A stretch of 46,167 bases of DNA from a virus (IMGVR_UViG_3300030333_000746:1-46167); one strand, 5' to 3'. Numbered from the stretch's first letter, positions 34,527-42,973 are shown. Notes: a model not told the origin generated them from the sequence alone. Program-made: numbers and translations.

Positions 34527-36261
34527 TCCAGTTATCTCCTATATGATATTCACCATCTAAAGGACACTTCATGTCAAACTCAAGTCCCGCCTGTTGTATA
34601 GCTTTAACTCCTAACTTACCTACCTGCTGTGCATCTTTTTCAACTACTTCTATCTGCCATTCATCATGTATGTTAGCGACAAAGTGAGCATCAAGATTAT
34701 GTTCTATAATATATTGGTTTAAAAGTTCTAAAGCTTTCTTCATTACTATACTACCACCGCCCTGTAGTAAAGCATTAAGGGCTGAGTGTGCTGATCTAAT
34801 ATAAATCTTACGACCATCTAACCCTTTGATGAAGCCTTTTGCTGCTGCTCTCGTAACTCTGTTTTTAAGAGTTCTAAGTGATGGGAGATTATCAAGGAAA
34901 CGTTGTTTAAGTCTTTGACCATCTTGTTTGCTTCCTCCAACCACGCTTCCAATTTTTTCATTTCCCGCTCCGTATATGAAGGCGTATATAAAAGTTTTTG
35001 CCTGATTTCTAGATTTAAGTCCTGCAATTTTTTGATTAGCGGAGTGTATGTCTCCATGTAAAATTTCATCAGTGAACTCCTTGTCGTTCATATAATGTGC
35101 AAGCATCCTAAGTTCTAGCCCCGAAGCATCTATACCTACTAGGTTATAACCTTTGGGTACTATCCAACAAGCTCTACAATCTTTTCCATAAGGAGAGCTA
35201 GAACTAGGAACTTGTGCAAGGTTAGGTTCTCGATGAGTCATACGCCCTGTTATAGTTCCATTAGGATTAACAAAGCCATGAACTCTACCATCATCATCTG
35301 CATTATCTAACCAAGATTTAATTTGAGCTATACGTTTTTGGTACATCAAATAGTCAGCTATAAGTTTAGCTTGAGGTATAGAATCTATTCTTTTAAGAGT
35401 TGATTCATCTACAATAGGCTGACCAGTGGGAGTAAACTTACTAGGTTTCCAACCAAACTTCTGTAAGTATTCTCCTATTTGTTTTCTAGAACCTAGATTA
35501 AACTCTGTTCGACTAATTCTTGCGACTTGATCGTGAGCTTCTAAAGCATCGTACTCATCAGAGTTTAACCTATACTTAGTACCATCAGAAGCCACAGCCA
35601 TCCTAGATAGTTTACCTGCTTTAGTTTTAACAGGATAAAGAATTAAAGTATGTTCCTCTGGCTTAAATTCTTTATGTACTTCTGCAACTGTAGCATCTAA
35701 CTTATCTTTTAATGTAGCCAACAAAAGCGTAGCAAACTTAACATCTAACAAGAATCCCTTATCTCTTTGTTTAGTTAGTATACCTGCTATGCTTTGTTCT
35801 AAGTTTATAGAGTCTCTAGAAAACCCATGCTTCTCTTTACTCAAAGCATCATAAACTCTTTTGTTAAGTAATACATCTTGCTCACAATACTTAACCATAT
35901 CAATAGAGAATGTTTGGTAATCATTAAACTCTATCTTAGGACAATCTAATCTAAAACCCCAAGACTCAAGGCCATGATTACCTTCTCGTACTGGATTGAA
36001 TAATCTAGAAAGAACTAAAGTATCTATTAGTTTTTTGCCGGACAAATCAACGCCAGTAAGTTTCTTCAGTACAGGTATATCAAAACCTATAATGTTATGA
36101 CCTATAAGTTTATCAGCATCCTGTAATGCTTGAAGACCCTTATCAAGTTTGTCACCCCAATAAGAACAAACGTGTTCTGTATCGACATCACAGGTACTTA
36201 AACACCAAATCTTAGTGGCATTTAAGTCATCTGTTTCTATGTCAAATACTAAAGAGGTCAT
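34513..36261 (-). CDS. DNA polymerase, family A (T7-like)
   Basis: A 582-residue replicative polymerase, shorter than T7 gp5 (704). The 3'-5' exonuclease motifs are D7-I-E9, GHNIIGFD61 and Y125-x3-D129. Polymerase motif A is D378-A-S-G-L-E-L-R, motif B is K422-T-F-I-Y426-x4-YG, and motif C is H532-D533-E. Tyr426 equals E. coli position 762 and T7 Tyr526, a residue reported to be typical of virulent marine phages. There is no separate 5'-3' exonuclease domain. It overlaps the helicase gene by 4 nt. Like T7 it probably recruits host thioredoxin, but the thioredoxin-binding loop is not obvious. Confidence 0.95.
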   Translation of the reverse strand: MTSLVFDIETDDLNATKIWCLSTCDVDTEHVCSYWGDKLDKGLQALQDADKLIGHNIIGFDIPVLKKLTGVDLSGKKLIDTLVLSRLFNPVREGNHGLESWGFRLDCPKIEFNDYQTFSIDMVKYCEQDVLLNKRVYDALSKEKHGFSRDSINLEQSIAGILTKQRDKGFLLDVKFATLLLATLKDKLDATVAEVHKEFKPEEHTLILYPVKTKAGKLSRMAVASDGTKYRLNSDEYDALEAHDQVARISRTEFNLGSRKQIGEYLQKFGWKPSKFTPTGQPIVDESTLKRIDSIPQAKLIADYLMYQKRIAQIKSWLDNADDDGRVHGFVNPNGTITGRMTHREPNLAQVPSSSSPYGKDCRACWIVPKGYNLVGIDASGLELRMLAHYMNDKEFTDEILHGDIHSANQKIAGLKSRNQAKTFIYAFIYGAGNEKIGSVVGGSKQDGQRLKQRFLDNLPSLRTLKNRVTRAAAKGFIKGLDGRKIYIRSAHSALNALLQGGGSIVMKKALELLNQYIIEHNLDAHFVANIHDEWQIEVVEKDAQQVGKLGVKAIQQAGLEFDMKCPLDGEYHIGDNWSETH

Positions 36262-37925
36262 AACTCTACTCCATCATCTTCAAAGTCTGCGGCATCTAAC
36301 TCTTTAAGTCTACCAGTGTCCTGATTGTACAGCAAATGGGTAGCCATACCAACGTCCCCGGTATATCTAGATTTAAGTATCCGCATATGAGTTGTTTGAG
36401 AATCTATAGGATCATCAGACTGTTGGTTACGTTCAAGAGCTATAACACAATCAGATAACTGAGCGATAGACTGAGAACCTCTGAGGTGATTGAGTCCTAC
36501 TGTCACTCCATTCTCATGTCCTCTATTACCTTCAACCCTTCTTAGGTGTGAAACTAATAGCATACCCGCCCCTGTTTCTTCAACGATAGATCGTAGCTTA
36601 GTCATAATACTATCTATGGTTCTACGTTCATCGCCCTCAGTGGTAGCTGATACAAGCATATGTAAGTGATCTACTACTACCCACTTACAGTCACAACCTA
36701 TAATCATAAACCTAATCTTACTAAAGATTTCATCTATATCATTAGAGCCAAAGTGAGCATGAATCCACACTCTACCATCACTATAAATTTTATTATAAAT
36801 TTCATCTAAATATTTTTGATCATAGCCTTCTCTAACATGATCTATATACAGTCTATCATTAGCCTCAATAGACATAAGACAATCCAATGTTCTCATATCA
36901 TGTTCTTCAAGAGCTACGATTCCTACATTATCTTGAGTCTGAGTTATAAGCCAATGCTCTAGCTCTCTAGTAATACTAGACTTACCTAGACCAGTACCAC
37001 CAGTTAGGGTAACTAGCTCACCTGATCTAAGACCATGAAGCTTTTGATTTAAACCTTCCCACGGATAAGGGACAGACTCTTTCTTTTCTCTATTAAAGTA
37101 TTTCTCTTTTAAATCTCCGGCATTAACCACACCGCTAGGAGTATATATCTTAGCACTCCACCAAGCAGTAGTATAAGCATGGGAACTCCCTTTGCGTAGC
37201 ATATCATTGGCATCTTTAAAGTCCTCTGGTAAATTCATTATCTTAGCTTTACCGGGGCTTAATATTCTAGCTACCTTTTTAGCTGCATCCCTGCCCGGTT
37301 TATCATTGTCAAAATTAATTACAACTGTGTCGAACTTCTCTAAGAACTCAAGGGATTGTTTAACATCTTTGACTGCACCACCCGCCCCATTCTTAATAGA
37401 AACTACAGGCCACTTGGAACCAAGCAATTCGTATGCTGCCATTGCATCACACTCACCCTCAACAAGAGTTATAAACTTACCGCCTGATTGACATAGCTGT
37501 TCACCAAACAATCCACTACCTTGTCCAGTTCCCTTCCATGTAAACATTTTGTTTTGTTCTCTTACTTTATAACCTACAATTTCATTGGCTATATAATAAG
37601 GATAAAGATGTTTAACTATTTCTCCTTGTAAGTTCTTTATAGCTTTGACTCCAAAAGTCTTAGCTGAGTTTAAAGATATACCTCTATCAGTAAGAGCTAC
37701 AAACTCTCCTTCTGCATTATTCATAGCATTATTCCTGTAAGGTTTAATATCTACAGGCTGTTTACAAAAATCATTTTCAGGAGTAAAGCTACTTCTACAA
37801 GCTGACTCATAGTTCTTAAAGAACTTTGTGCAACTAAAACAATAGCCTGACCCGTCATCATTTACTGAGACAGGATCACTTCCCCCACACTCAGGGCAGG
37901 GTAAATGATACTTAGCAAATCCCAT
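36258..37925 (-). CDS. Primase-helicase, T7 gp4-like
   Basis: A 555-residue bifunctional enzyme. The N-terminal zinc ribbon uses C10, C13, C29 and C32 and reads the primer start site. The TOPRIM primase domain has E157 (VEGECD) and D206/D208 (FDNDKP). The C-terminal RecA-like helicase has Walker A GGTGLGKSS (309-317), a hydrophobic Walker B, and the HLRGSQSIAQLSD motif near the sensor. The length is close to that of the T7 full-length protein (566). It unwinds DNA and primes the lagging strand at the fork with the adjacent polymerase and SSB. Confidence 0.95.
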   Translation of the reverse strand: MGFAKYHLPCPECGGSDPVSVNDDGSGYCFSCTKFFKNYESACRSSFTPENDFCKQPVDIKPYRNNAMNNAEGEFVALTDRGISLNSAKTFGVKAIKNLQGEIVKHLYPYYIANEIVGYKVREQNKMFTWKGTGQGSGLFGEQLCQSGGKFITLVEGECDAMAAYELLGSKWPVVSIKNGAGGAVKDVKQSLEFLEKFDTVVINFDNDKPGRDAAKKVARILSPGKAKIMNLPEDFKDANDMLRKGSSHAYTTAWWSAKIYTPSGVVNAGDLKEKYFNREKKESVPYPWEGLNQKLHGLRSGELVTLTGGTGLGKSSITRELEHWLITQTQDNVGIVALEEHDMRTLDCLMSIEANDRLYIDHVREGYDQKYLDEIYNKIYSDGRVWIHAHFGSNDIDEIFSKIRFMIIGCDCKWVVVDHLHMLVSATTEGDERRTIDSIMTKLRSIVEETGAGMLLVSHLRRVEGNRGHENGVTVGLNHLRGSQSIAQLSDCVIALERNQQSDDPIDSQTTHMRILKSRYTGDVGMATHLLYNQDTGRLKELDAADFEDDGVEL

Positions 37926-37927
37926 AT

Positions 37928-38245
37928 CTAATCCTCTTTATCGGGCTGAACGTATGCTTCGTTTACATCCGGTGTAGAAGGATCATCAGCTTTATATTGT
38001 CCTGTAGCAGTCCTCGCTCTTTCAGGTTTAATAAGTGTATCATCATTACATTCATTATCTATAATGCTTTGGCGTAATGATTGTAATGCTTCTCGTTGTA
38101 TCATAACTCTATCACTTAAATCAGACAGTTCAGCAACAGCTTTCTGCGCTAATTTAAATTTTAATTTACCTTCATCGCTGAAAAGGGAGACATTAAAGTC
38201 TCCCTCGTCAGTCCTGAATCTTGGAGTTTCAGGAGTTACACTCAT
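37928..38245 (-). CDS. Hypothetical protein between SSB and primase-helicase
   Basis: A 105-residue acidic, mostly helical protein (MSVTPETPRFRTDEGDFN...). It overlaps the SSB gene by 4 nt and is 2 nt before the primase-helicase gene, so it is expressed with the replication fork proteins. The central part (about 35-70) is a heptad-like helix with LSDLSDRVMIQREALQSL. The ends are disordered. It could be a small fork accessory; no family is recognised. Confidence 0.55.
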   Translation of the reverse strand: MSVTPETPRFRTDEGDFNVSLFSDEGKLKFKLAQKAVAELSDLSDRVMIQREALQSLRQSIIDNECNDDTLIKPERARTATGQYKADDPSTPDVNEAYVQPDKED

Positions 38246-38673
38246 AGTTCATCATCCTCCTCTAAGGATTCTTCGACATCAAATTCATCACCTGCTTGAT
38301 TGTAGGATACCAAGTCAAGAACTTGTACAGCTTGAAGATCAAGACCCTTAAAGGTTTGTCCTTGTCGCTGAACTTCCCACTCCTTGTATTGAACATTACA
38401 GGTTGATCCATTACCTACTGATACATCTATTTCATTCTTAGATTTATCAAATAGTTTTGGAGCCGGACGAGTCATACCATTCGGGCCATTAACCTTTCTT
38501 TTAATAACAATTGCTTTACCGTTCTCAGTTTCTTTTATTTTGAAGCCACGCTTCTCAAAGTCACTAGCAGTATTGTTATCCAATAATACATTAACTGTAT
38601 ATACTGGTTCATAGGTTGTGTTTGGGACAGTTATAGAAGCCCACTCTACTTTGCAGTTTTTAAGTACCGCCAT
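38242..38673 (-). CDS. Single-stranded DNA-binding protein, gp2.5-like
   Basis: A 143-residue OB-fold-like protein. The N-terminal part (CKVEWASITVPNTTYEPVYTV) and middle basic segment resemble T7-type SSB, and the C-terminus is a short acidic tail (ESLEEDDEL) that in T7 gp2.5 contacts the polymerase and helicase. GGAGG is 8 nt before the ATG. It binds exposed single strands at the fork and in recombination. It lies upstream of the primase-helicase in the same operon. The family is inferred from the tail, size and place. Confidence 0.82.
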   Translation of the reverse strand: MAVLKNCKVEWASITVPNTTYEPVYTVNVLLDNNTASDFEKRGFKIKETENGKAIVIKRKVNGPNGMTRPAPKLFDKSKNEIDVSVGNGSTCNVQYKEWEVQRQGQTFKGLDLQAVQVLDLVSYNQAGDEFDVEESLEEDDEL

Positions 38674-38715
38674 GTGTTATACCTCCATAGGTATGTTGTT
38701 GATAATTCTATTAAA

Positions 38716-39006
38716 TTAGACATCCTTGTCTGTGTTTCTTCCTTTATGCTTTATATAACCTTTCTTTGATTCCTTATATTGATCTGAGTGTATCATAGAT
38801 TTGTTGAACTTCCTAGCATTTTTAGCTACAGGATTACTTTTAATTAATTCATGTGGAGATTTTCTACGCATATCTTCTTCCTCGTATCTATCTACGATTA
38901 ACCGAACTGCATCTACATATGCTATATCTTTTTGAGATTCATAAGGTAATCCTTCTAAAGTATCTAGAAGTAACCTTAGATCATCATAAGTTTTTTTCTG
39001 TATCAT
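38716..39006 (-). CDS. Hypothetical helical protein
   Basis: About 96 residues (MIQKKTYDDLRLLLDTLEGL...), helical, with a basic C-terminal tail rich in Lys, His and Arg. An in-frame ATG eight codons earlier (39030) is possible; neither has a clear ribosome binding site. Its start lies inside the small membrane-peptide gene (38984-39109), so it may be translated by coupling. No family is recognised. Confidence 0.5.
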   Translation of the reverse strand: MIQKKTYDDLRLLLDTLEGLPYESQKDIAYVDAVRLIVDRYEEEDMRRKSPHELIKSNPVAKNARKFNKSMIHSDQYKESKKGYIKHKGRNTDKDV

Positions 39007-39109
39007 TATGGATTTTATCCCAAGTACCATCCATATAGGAGTCTATCATAAGATAAATAGCTATGTCAATAAAAAGAATAAGTATAAAAAATACTGAACC
39101 TAATATCAT
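38984..39109 (-). CDS. Small transmembrane protein
   Basis: A 41-codon gene. The product starts MILGSVFFILILFIDIAIYL, a single membrane helix, followed by a short acidic, soluble tail ending EKNL. Its ATG overlaps the TGA of the upstream gene (ATGA at 39106-39109), a typical coupled start. It is one of several micro-proteins with membrane helices in the early region. It might act on the host membrane early in infection, for example in superinfection exclusion, but this is only inferred from topology. Confidence 0.55.
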   Translation of the reverse strand: MILGSVFFILILFIDIAIYLMIDSYMDGTWDKIHNDTEKNL

Positions 39110-39354
39110 TTAATAGCCCCGCAAACTCTATTTCTTTGGTTACTAGTCATTACTATTCTTTGACCATCTGAATAAGTACAGGGAGTACACTTCTGTATTT
39201 GACCTCCAGAGTTTACATAGGCTTTAATTTGAACCTCTAACTTTTTACTGAGTTCTCTTTTGTTTTCTACAAACTCTTCCTTTTTGTGGTTCTTTCTACT
39301 AAACAAAAAGTTTCTGTCACTTGTTAAATTTTTATGTCGTTGCTTTGAAGTCAT
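39106..39354 (-). CDS. Small basic protein with SGGQIQKC motif
   Basis: About 82 residues (MTSKQRHKNLTSDRNFLFSRKN...). The C-terminal half has I-K-A-Y-V-N-S-G-G-Q-I-Q-K-C-T-P-C and then a short basic end. A Ser-Gly-Gly segment after a helix also occurs in the product at 44042-44317 (FFKSGGDITKVDTG), so the two may share a short domain. In-frame ATG codons up to 39381 allow a longer start. Function is unknown; small DNA-binding proteins of this shape occur in podoviruses. Confidence 0.5.
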   Translation of the reverse strand: MTSKQRHKNLTSDRNFLFSRKNHKKEEFVENKRELSKKLEVQIKAYVNSGGQIQKCTPCTYSDGQRIVMTSNQRNRVCGAIK

Positions 39355-39577
39355 TTTTAGTCCATCCATATTTATCATCATTAATATCTATATTAGTTTT
39401 AAAATGTAGAGTACCAGTATCCATTAGCTCAAGTTCTAATACTCTAAACTCAGCGTTATGTTTATCTTTCATAGTTTTTTGTATAGACTCAGCATTTTTT
39501 TTATTAATATAACATAGCTTATGGTTTTCACCTATAAAGTTTGCTGCCTTTACATCTACTAACATATATACATTCAT
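39332..39577 (-). CDS. Small hypothetical protein
   Basis: An 81-residue mixed alpha/beta protein (MNVYMLVDVKAANFIGENHK...). It overlaps the upstream 54-residue gene by 4 nt (ATGA) and the downstream gene by about 23 nt. It has no recognised motif. It belongs to the early minus-strand set of small proteins that sit between the methyltransferase and the SSB. Confidence 0.5.
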   Translation of the reverse strand: MNVYMLVDVKAANFIGENHKLCYINKKNAESIQKTMKDKHNAEFRVLELELMDTGTLHFKTNIDINDDKYGWTKNDFKATT

Positions 39578-39738
39578 ATCACATCTCCAGTATCTTTAGT
39601 TACAAAGTTACCTGATCTCTTATCATAGTATACACCAAGAGCCTCAGTAATATCATTAAAAGCTTTCTGCCATTCTATGTCATCAGGATCATAGTCTGAA
39701 TAGTTAAGCATTATTTTTAGTGCTTCATTAATTTTCAT
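39574..39738 (-). CDS. Small acidic hypothetical protein
   Basis: A 54-codon gene (MKINEALKIMLNYSDYDPDD...), acidic, with one predicted helix at each end. GGAG lies 7 nt before the ATG and the stop overlaps the next start as ATGA. Both features support translation. It starts 17 nt after the methyltransferase-like gene. No family is recognised. Confidence 0.6.
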   Translation of the reverse strand: MKINEALKIMLNYSDYDPDDIEWQKAFNDITEALGVYYDKRSGNFVTKDTGDVI

Positions 39739-39755
39739 TTTGTACTCCACATATA

Positions 39756-40412
39756 TTAGGTCGGGTTAAGTATAAAGTTTCCGTACTGTGTAGCTATAGC
39801 CTCACCTATTCCCTGATAAGTCTTTGATCTTAACTTCCACCTATCTTTAGATGGTGAAAGGTAGTGCATTTTCATTTGTTCTTTACGGGGTAGTGTATCA
39901 TATATCTCCTTAACATTTTTAGTTGGTTTTAATTTAGGTAGATTATGTAACCATAGTCCTGTTTTTTTAGATTCAGGATGTCCAAACTCATATGGTTGTA
40001 CATACTGAGAAGGTTTAAAAGGTAACACTCCAACAGGATTCTCCATTATAGCATGATAACTATAATTTTTAACTAAGTTCCAAAAGTCAGTTGTCCACTC
40101 AATAGCCTTTAACCTTTCATTATTCTTAGGCATATTCTTACCATACCAAGCATTCCCGCTAACAGCTAACGCTGTGCATGGTGGATGAGCTAAAATTAAA
40201 TCCCATTTTTTTTCTAAAGTTTCTAAGTTTGTTGGAGTCATGTACTTAATAACTTCAACAGCATCACCAACAATATGATTAGCAGAGTTATCATCAGCAG
40301 GTAATAGATCACAGCTAATTATATTCCAAGAAAACAAATCGTTGTCTTGTGCAAAAGATTCAAATGCTCTACGAGTTACGCCACTTGTTTCCATAGCTAT
40401 AAGTATATTCAT
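39756..40412 (-). CDS. C5-cytosine methyltransferase-like protein
   Basis: A 218-residue protein. It starts MNILIAMETSGVTRRAFESF, a Gly-rich SAM-site motif. Then come CDLLPAD, GDAV and H76-P-P-C79-T, where C79 matches the catalytic Cys of the PC motif, then E124-N-P (ENP motif), and later FGHPESKKTGLWL and DRWKLRSKTYQGI. These are marks of small phage DNA cytosine methyltransferases that lack the large recognition domain. It could modify phage DNA against restriction. The ATG at 40412 is preferred over a TTG at 40424 because GGAG lies 8 nt before it. A terminator separates it from the gene upstream. Confidence 0.72.
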   Translation of the reverse strand: MNILIAMETSGVTRRAFESFAQDNDLFSWNIISCDLLPADDNSANHIVGDAVEVIKYMTPTNLETLEKKWDLILAHPPCTALAVSGNAWYGKNMPKNNERLKAIEWTTDFWNLVKNYSYHAIMENPVGVLPFKPSQYVQPYEFGHPESKKTGLWLHNLPKLKPTKNVKEIYDTLPRKEQMKMHYLSPSKDRWKLRSKTYQGIGEAIATQYGNFILNPT

Positions 40413-40422
40413 TTTATTCTCC

Positions 40423-40450
40423 AAAAAAACGGGGGGTTTTTACACCCCCC
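40423..40450 (-). terminator. Rho-independent terminator after the DUF932 gene
   Basis: On the minus strand, GGGGGG (40450-40445), an 8-nt loop, CCCCCC (40436-40431), then G and seven T. It is the clearest terminator in the window. It divides the minus-strand genes into an early block (44409-40477) and a middle block starting at the methyltransferase, so the second block needs read-through or its own promoter. Confidence 0.85.
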
Positions 40451-40476
40451 AAAGGACTACACCACACGCACCGAAA

Positions 40477-41487
40477 TTAGACTGCTATTTTAAATCCCCA
40501 CTCATCTTTGTTCAAGACCTTTTGAACTTTATTTTCTCTAGTATGTTGAATACTAGCAGAGTATGTAGGAGCATTAGACTTTGAAACATGAGTAGACCAA
40601 TCAGTAAGGGTATTGTAAACACCCCAAAGATTCTGACCTAAAGCATTTTTGTAATGAGTATTCCAACGATTCCAAAGACTCAAAAAGTTTCTATTGTTTT
40701 TGATATGCTCTTGCTCAGTAAAGTGTATACCATCTACAATTTCTATAACTCCATGATTACCATCAGATTCACTTGGAGCCATATGTTTATGTAAAGTATT
40801 AGCAATCTCAGGTTTCTGAACTACATCAGCAAAGATTCGTAAGGCTTTGTAATTATTGCATCTAGTACCATGCCATCTATGCCATACTTCAGACTGCTCC
40901 ATAAATATTGGAACTGCTTTGGTCATCATATCAGCAGCATGATCTAGGTTTAAGTGTATGTTATGTCTAGATTTATAGAGGGTTGCTACATCATTTAAAA
41001 ATAATTGATTGTTCTGACAAGCACCTTGTTTAGCTCCGGCTGAAACTATGTAAGCCCAAACACCATTGAAACTATTAGTAGATAGAAATCTTAGATTTGC
41101 TTTATCACCATCTGGAGTGTACAAATAATGATTAGGTAAATCATGTTTAACATAGCACTTTTTACCTGTCTTATCTAAAGAAATAGTTTCTTTTATAGAA
41201 CCATCAGCTAAACCAGATCGAATAATAATCTCTCGTTGATTATCTATCATTTGTTTATGGGTCAAAGGCTTGTAAGATTTACTGTGAATCCCTAGTATTT
41301 GTCCGTTGTCTTTACGAACACTAGCATATTTATTATCTACAATAGCCCCGGTATTATCTAAACGTAGATTAGAATACTCTACGTCAAAGTCAGCACCATT
41401 ATAACTTGCTTCTCTTAGTGCTAGTCGAGCTTCGATTTGAGCGTCAGTGTTAAAAGATTTAATGTTAAAAGATGTTATATTTTGCAT
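40477..41487 (-). CDS. DUF932 family protein
   Basis: A 336-residue protein of the phage/plasmid DUF932 (TIGR03299-like) type. Recognisable parts are SVRKDNGQILGIHSKSYKPL (about 57-76), RFLSTNSFNGVWAYIVSAGA (133-152), QGACQNNQLFL, and EVWHRWHGTRC. The family is widespread in phages and plasmids; its biochemical role is not established. It may be one of the most expressed early genes, as it has GGAG before the ATG and is followed immediately by the strong terminator. Confidence 0.8.
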   Translation of the reverse strand: MQNITSFNIKSFNTDAQIEARLALREASYNGADFDVEYSNLRLDNTGAIVDNKYASVRKDNGQILGIHSKSYKPLTHKQMIDNQREIIIRSGLADGSIKETISLDKTGKKCYVKHDLPNHYLYTPDGDKANLRFLSTNSFNGVWAYIVSAGAKQGACQNNQLFLNDVATLYKSRHNIHLNLDHAADMMTKAVPIFMEQSEVWHRWHGTRCNNYKALRIFADVVQKPEIANTLHKHMAPSESDGNHGVIEIVDGIHFTEQEHIKNNRNFLSLWNRWNTHYKNALGQNLWGVYNTLTDWSTHVSKSNAPTYSASIQHTRENKVQKVLNKDEWGFKIAV

Positions 41488-41510
41488 GGCATATCTCCAA
41501 GTTTTAAAGA

Positions 41511-41702
41511 TTAATAATCGTCTAAGTAACCTAAAAAAGTATCACCAGATTTGTTTGATACTTTTACTACCCAATAGTCTCCTGTAATACCTAATGATTC
41601 TACAAGTTCTACATTATAGATATAGTCAGAGTCATATTGATTTCTCATTGAATCATATGCACCTTTTAAAGTGCGATATTTAAATGGTTCTTTCAGAAAC
41701 AT
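41511..41702 (-). CDS. Small hypothetical protein
   Basis: A 63-residue protein (MFLKEPFKYRTLKGAYDSMR...) with a helix followed by three likely strands (YNVELVESLG, DYWVVKVSN, DTFLGYLDD). It overlaps the upstream gene by 23 nt and lies before the DUF932 gene. No family is recognised. Confidence 0.5.
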   Translation of the reverse strand: MFLKEPFKYRTLKGAYDSMRNQYDSDYIYNVELVESLGITGDYWVVKVSNKSGDTFLGYLDDY

Positions 41703-42321
41703 TATAGTCTCCAGTTAAGTATGTGTAATGTAATTCAGATACATGATGGGCATCAACAAAATCTTTAGGATACTTGTCTGCTATCATTGAACACCAAGAG
41801 TTCCAAAGATTTCTAGTGCCGTAGTCATGGCATAGTTTTATATATTGTTTTATTTTTTTCTCATTGTTTTCTATACCTCGCTTGCTAGTTAAATTTTTAT
41901 TTAAAACCAATGACTTAGGATCGACACCATAAGTTTTTATATTATGACTATCCATACATCCAACTAAACCAGATACTAATTGACAAACAAATCCGGCTTT
42001 AGCTATACCTAAACCATCTATCTTTAAAAATATTTTCATCAATGAAAATGCTTTAAGATCATTAGAGTAATATGAATTTAATGCAGCCATCATTTGACCA
42101 TACATAAAATGTTTATGTGTAGATATATAATCATAAGTTGCTGCTTTGTTACCCCAAACATATATAGAATCTTTCTTTTCTCGTTTAACATTTGACAACA
42201 TATGACCAACTGTAGACCATTTTTGTTGTATGCTTAACGAAACCATTAGTATAACTAAGGCTAAGTTATCAGCGTTTCTTTGAGCAAAAGAATTTATTTT
42301 AAAATTGTGGTCGCGAAACAT
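41680..42321 (-). CDS. Hypothetical protein with helix-hairpin-helix-like segment
   Basis: A 213-residue protein. The region FLKIDGLGIAKAGFVCQLVSG (about residues 97-117) has the Gly-x-Gly-x-x-K-A-x-F pattern of a helix-hairpin-helix, followed by GCMDSHNIKTYGV. This resembles DNA glycosylase or DNA-binding folds and is conserved in marine T7-like phages as I recall. The rest is helical. GGAG lies 10 nt before the ATG. A DNA-binding role is plausible; no catalytic residue can be proposed with confidence. Confidence 0.58.
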   Translation of the reverse strand: MFRDHNFKINSFAQRNADNLALVILMVSLSIQQKWSTVGHMLSNVKREKKDSIYVWGNKAATYDYISTHKHFMYGQMMAALNSYYSNDLKAFSLMKIFLKIDGLGIAKAGFVCQLVSGLVGCMDSHNIKTYGVDPKSLVLNKNLTSKRGIENNEKKIKQYIKLCHDYGTRNLWNSWCSMIADKYPKDFVDAHHVSELHYTYLTGDYNVSERTI

Positions 42322-42475
42322 AACGAACTCTCCGTTTATTAGAAGTTCTTCTTAAATAATCAGTATAACAATTGGCACACCACCATACTTTACTACCGCC
42401 ATCATCTTGATAAACTACAATACCATCAGTGCGTTTACAAGCTATACATTTTTTATTTTCTTTTTTATCAGTCAT
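42299..42475 (-). CDS. Small zinc-ribbon protein
   Basis: A 58-residue basic protein with C-I-A-C and W-C-A-N-C spaced 20 residues apart, a typical zinc ribbon, and an Arg-rich tail (RRTSNKRRVRYVSR). It could bind DNA, RNA or a host polymerase early in infection. The ATG at 42475 is chosen because GGAG lies 8 nt before it; a TTG four codons earlier is less likely. It overlaps genes at both ends. Confidence 0.6.
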   Translation of the reverse strand: MTDKKENKKCIACKRTDGIVVYQDDGGSKVWWCANCYTDYLRRTSNKRRVRYVSRPQF

Positions 42476-42695
42476 ATCTATCTCCAACTATTTCTACAGG
42501 GTCTTCAGTTTGTATCCATACTTTAGCCCCACATGACAATGGTTTGTCAGGACTATAAACAACTCTTCCATTAGTAAACTTAACTTCATTACATTTAATA
42601 TTTTGTTTATAATTTTTTACAGTTAGTACAGGCTTGTTAGCCCCTTTATTATTAGCTTTAATATTGTGTTGGTTTACATGGATGTAGGTCTTCAT
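42468..42695 (-). CDS. Small conserved phage protein
   Basis: A 75-residue beta-rich protein: MKTYIHVNQHNIKANN, then VLTVKNYKQNIKC, then VVYSPDKPLSCGAKVWIQTE. I have seen this pattern as a hypothetical protein in several marine phages, where the CGAKVW segment is the most conserved. No function is known. It lies 1 nt after the upstream gene, in the early block. Confidence 0.6.
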   Translation of the reverse strand: MKTYIHVNQHNIKANNKGANKPVLTVKNYKQNIKCNEVKFTNGRVVYSPDKPLSCGAKVWIQTEDPVEIVGDRYD

Positions 42696-42696
42696 A

Positions 42697-42960
42697 TTAA
42701 TGTAACTCCTCGCTAATATTATTTATTGCTCCAAGTTTTTTTGCATAAGCATTAAATATTTCTGCATCCCATTCTTTTTCTCTTAGAATTTTGTTTACTA
42801 AAAGTTGCATGGCTATAGTTCCATCTAAAATACTCATATCCATTTTCCCTAAAAGCATAGCTATCCCAGTTTGAGCCATATCAATCTGATGTAGTTTTGT
42901 TTCTACTTCATCTTTATCTTTTTTAGTTCTTACAGCTTCTAAATCTATTACCTTATCCAT
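42697..42960 (-). CDS. Small helical hypothetical protein
   Basis: An 87-residue helical protein (MDKVIDLEAVRTKKDKDEVE...). The ATG at 42960 is preferred because AGGAGAA lies 6-8 nt before it, over a longer frame from 43035 that would overlap the upstream gene. The centre IAMLLGKMDMSILDGTIAMQ may pack as a helical bundle. No family is recognised. Confidence 0.58.
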   Translation of the reverse strand: MDKVIDLEAVRTKKDKDEVETKLHQIDMAQTGIAMLLGKMDMSILDGTIAMQLLVNKILREKEWDAEIFNAYAKKLGAINNISEELH

Positions 42961-42973
42961 TGTGGTTCTCCTA

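Noticed and set aside
34818-35069. Minus-strand 83-residue frame inside the polymerase gene
   Set aside because: It lies entirely inside the polymerase gene in another frame. The polymerase motifs in the main frame are intact, so this is a shadow.
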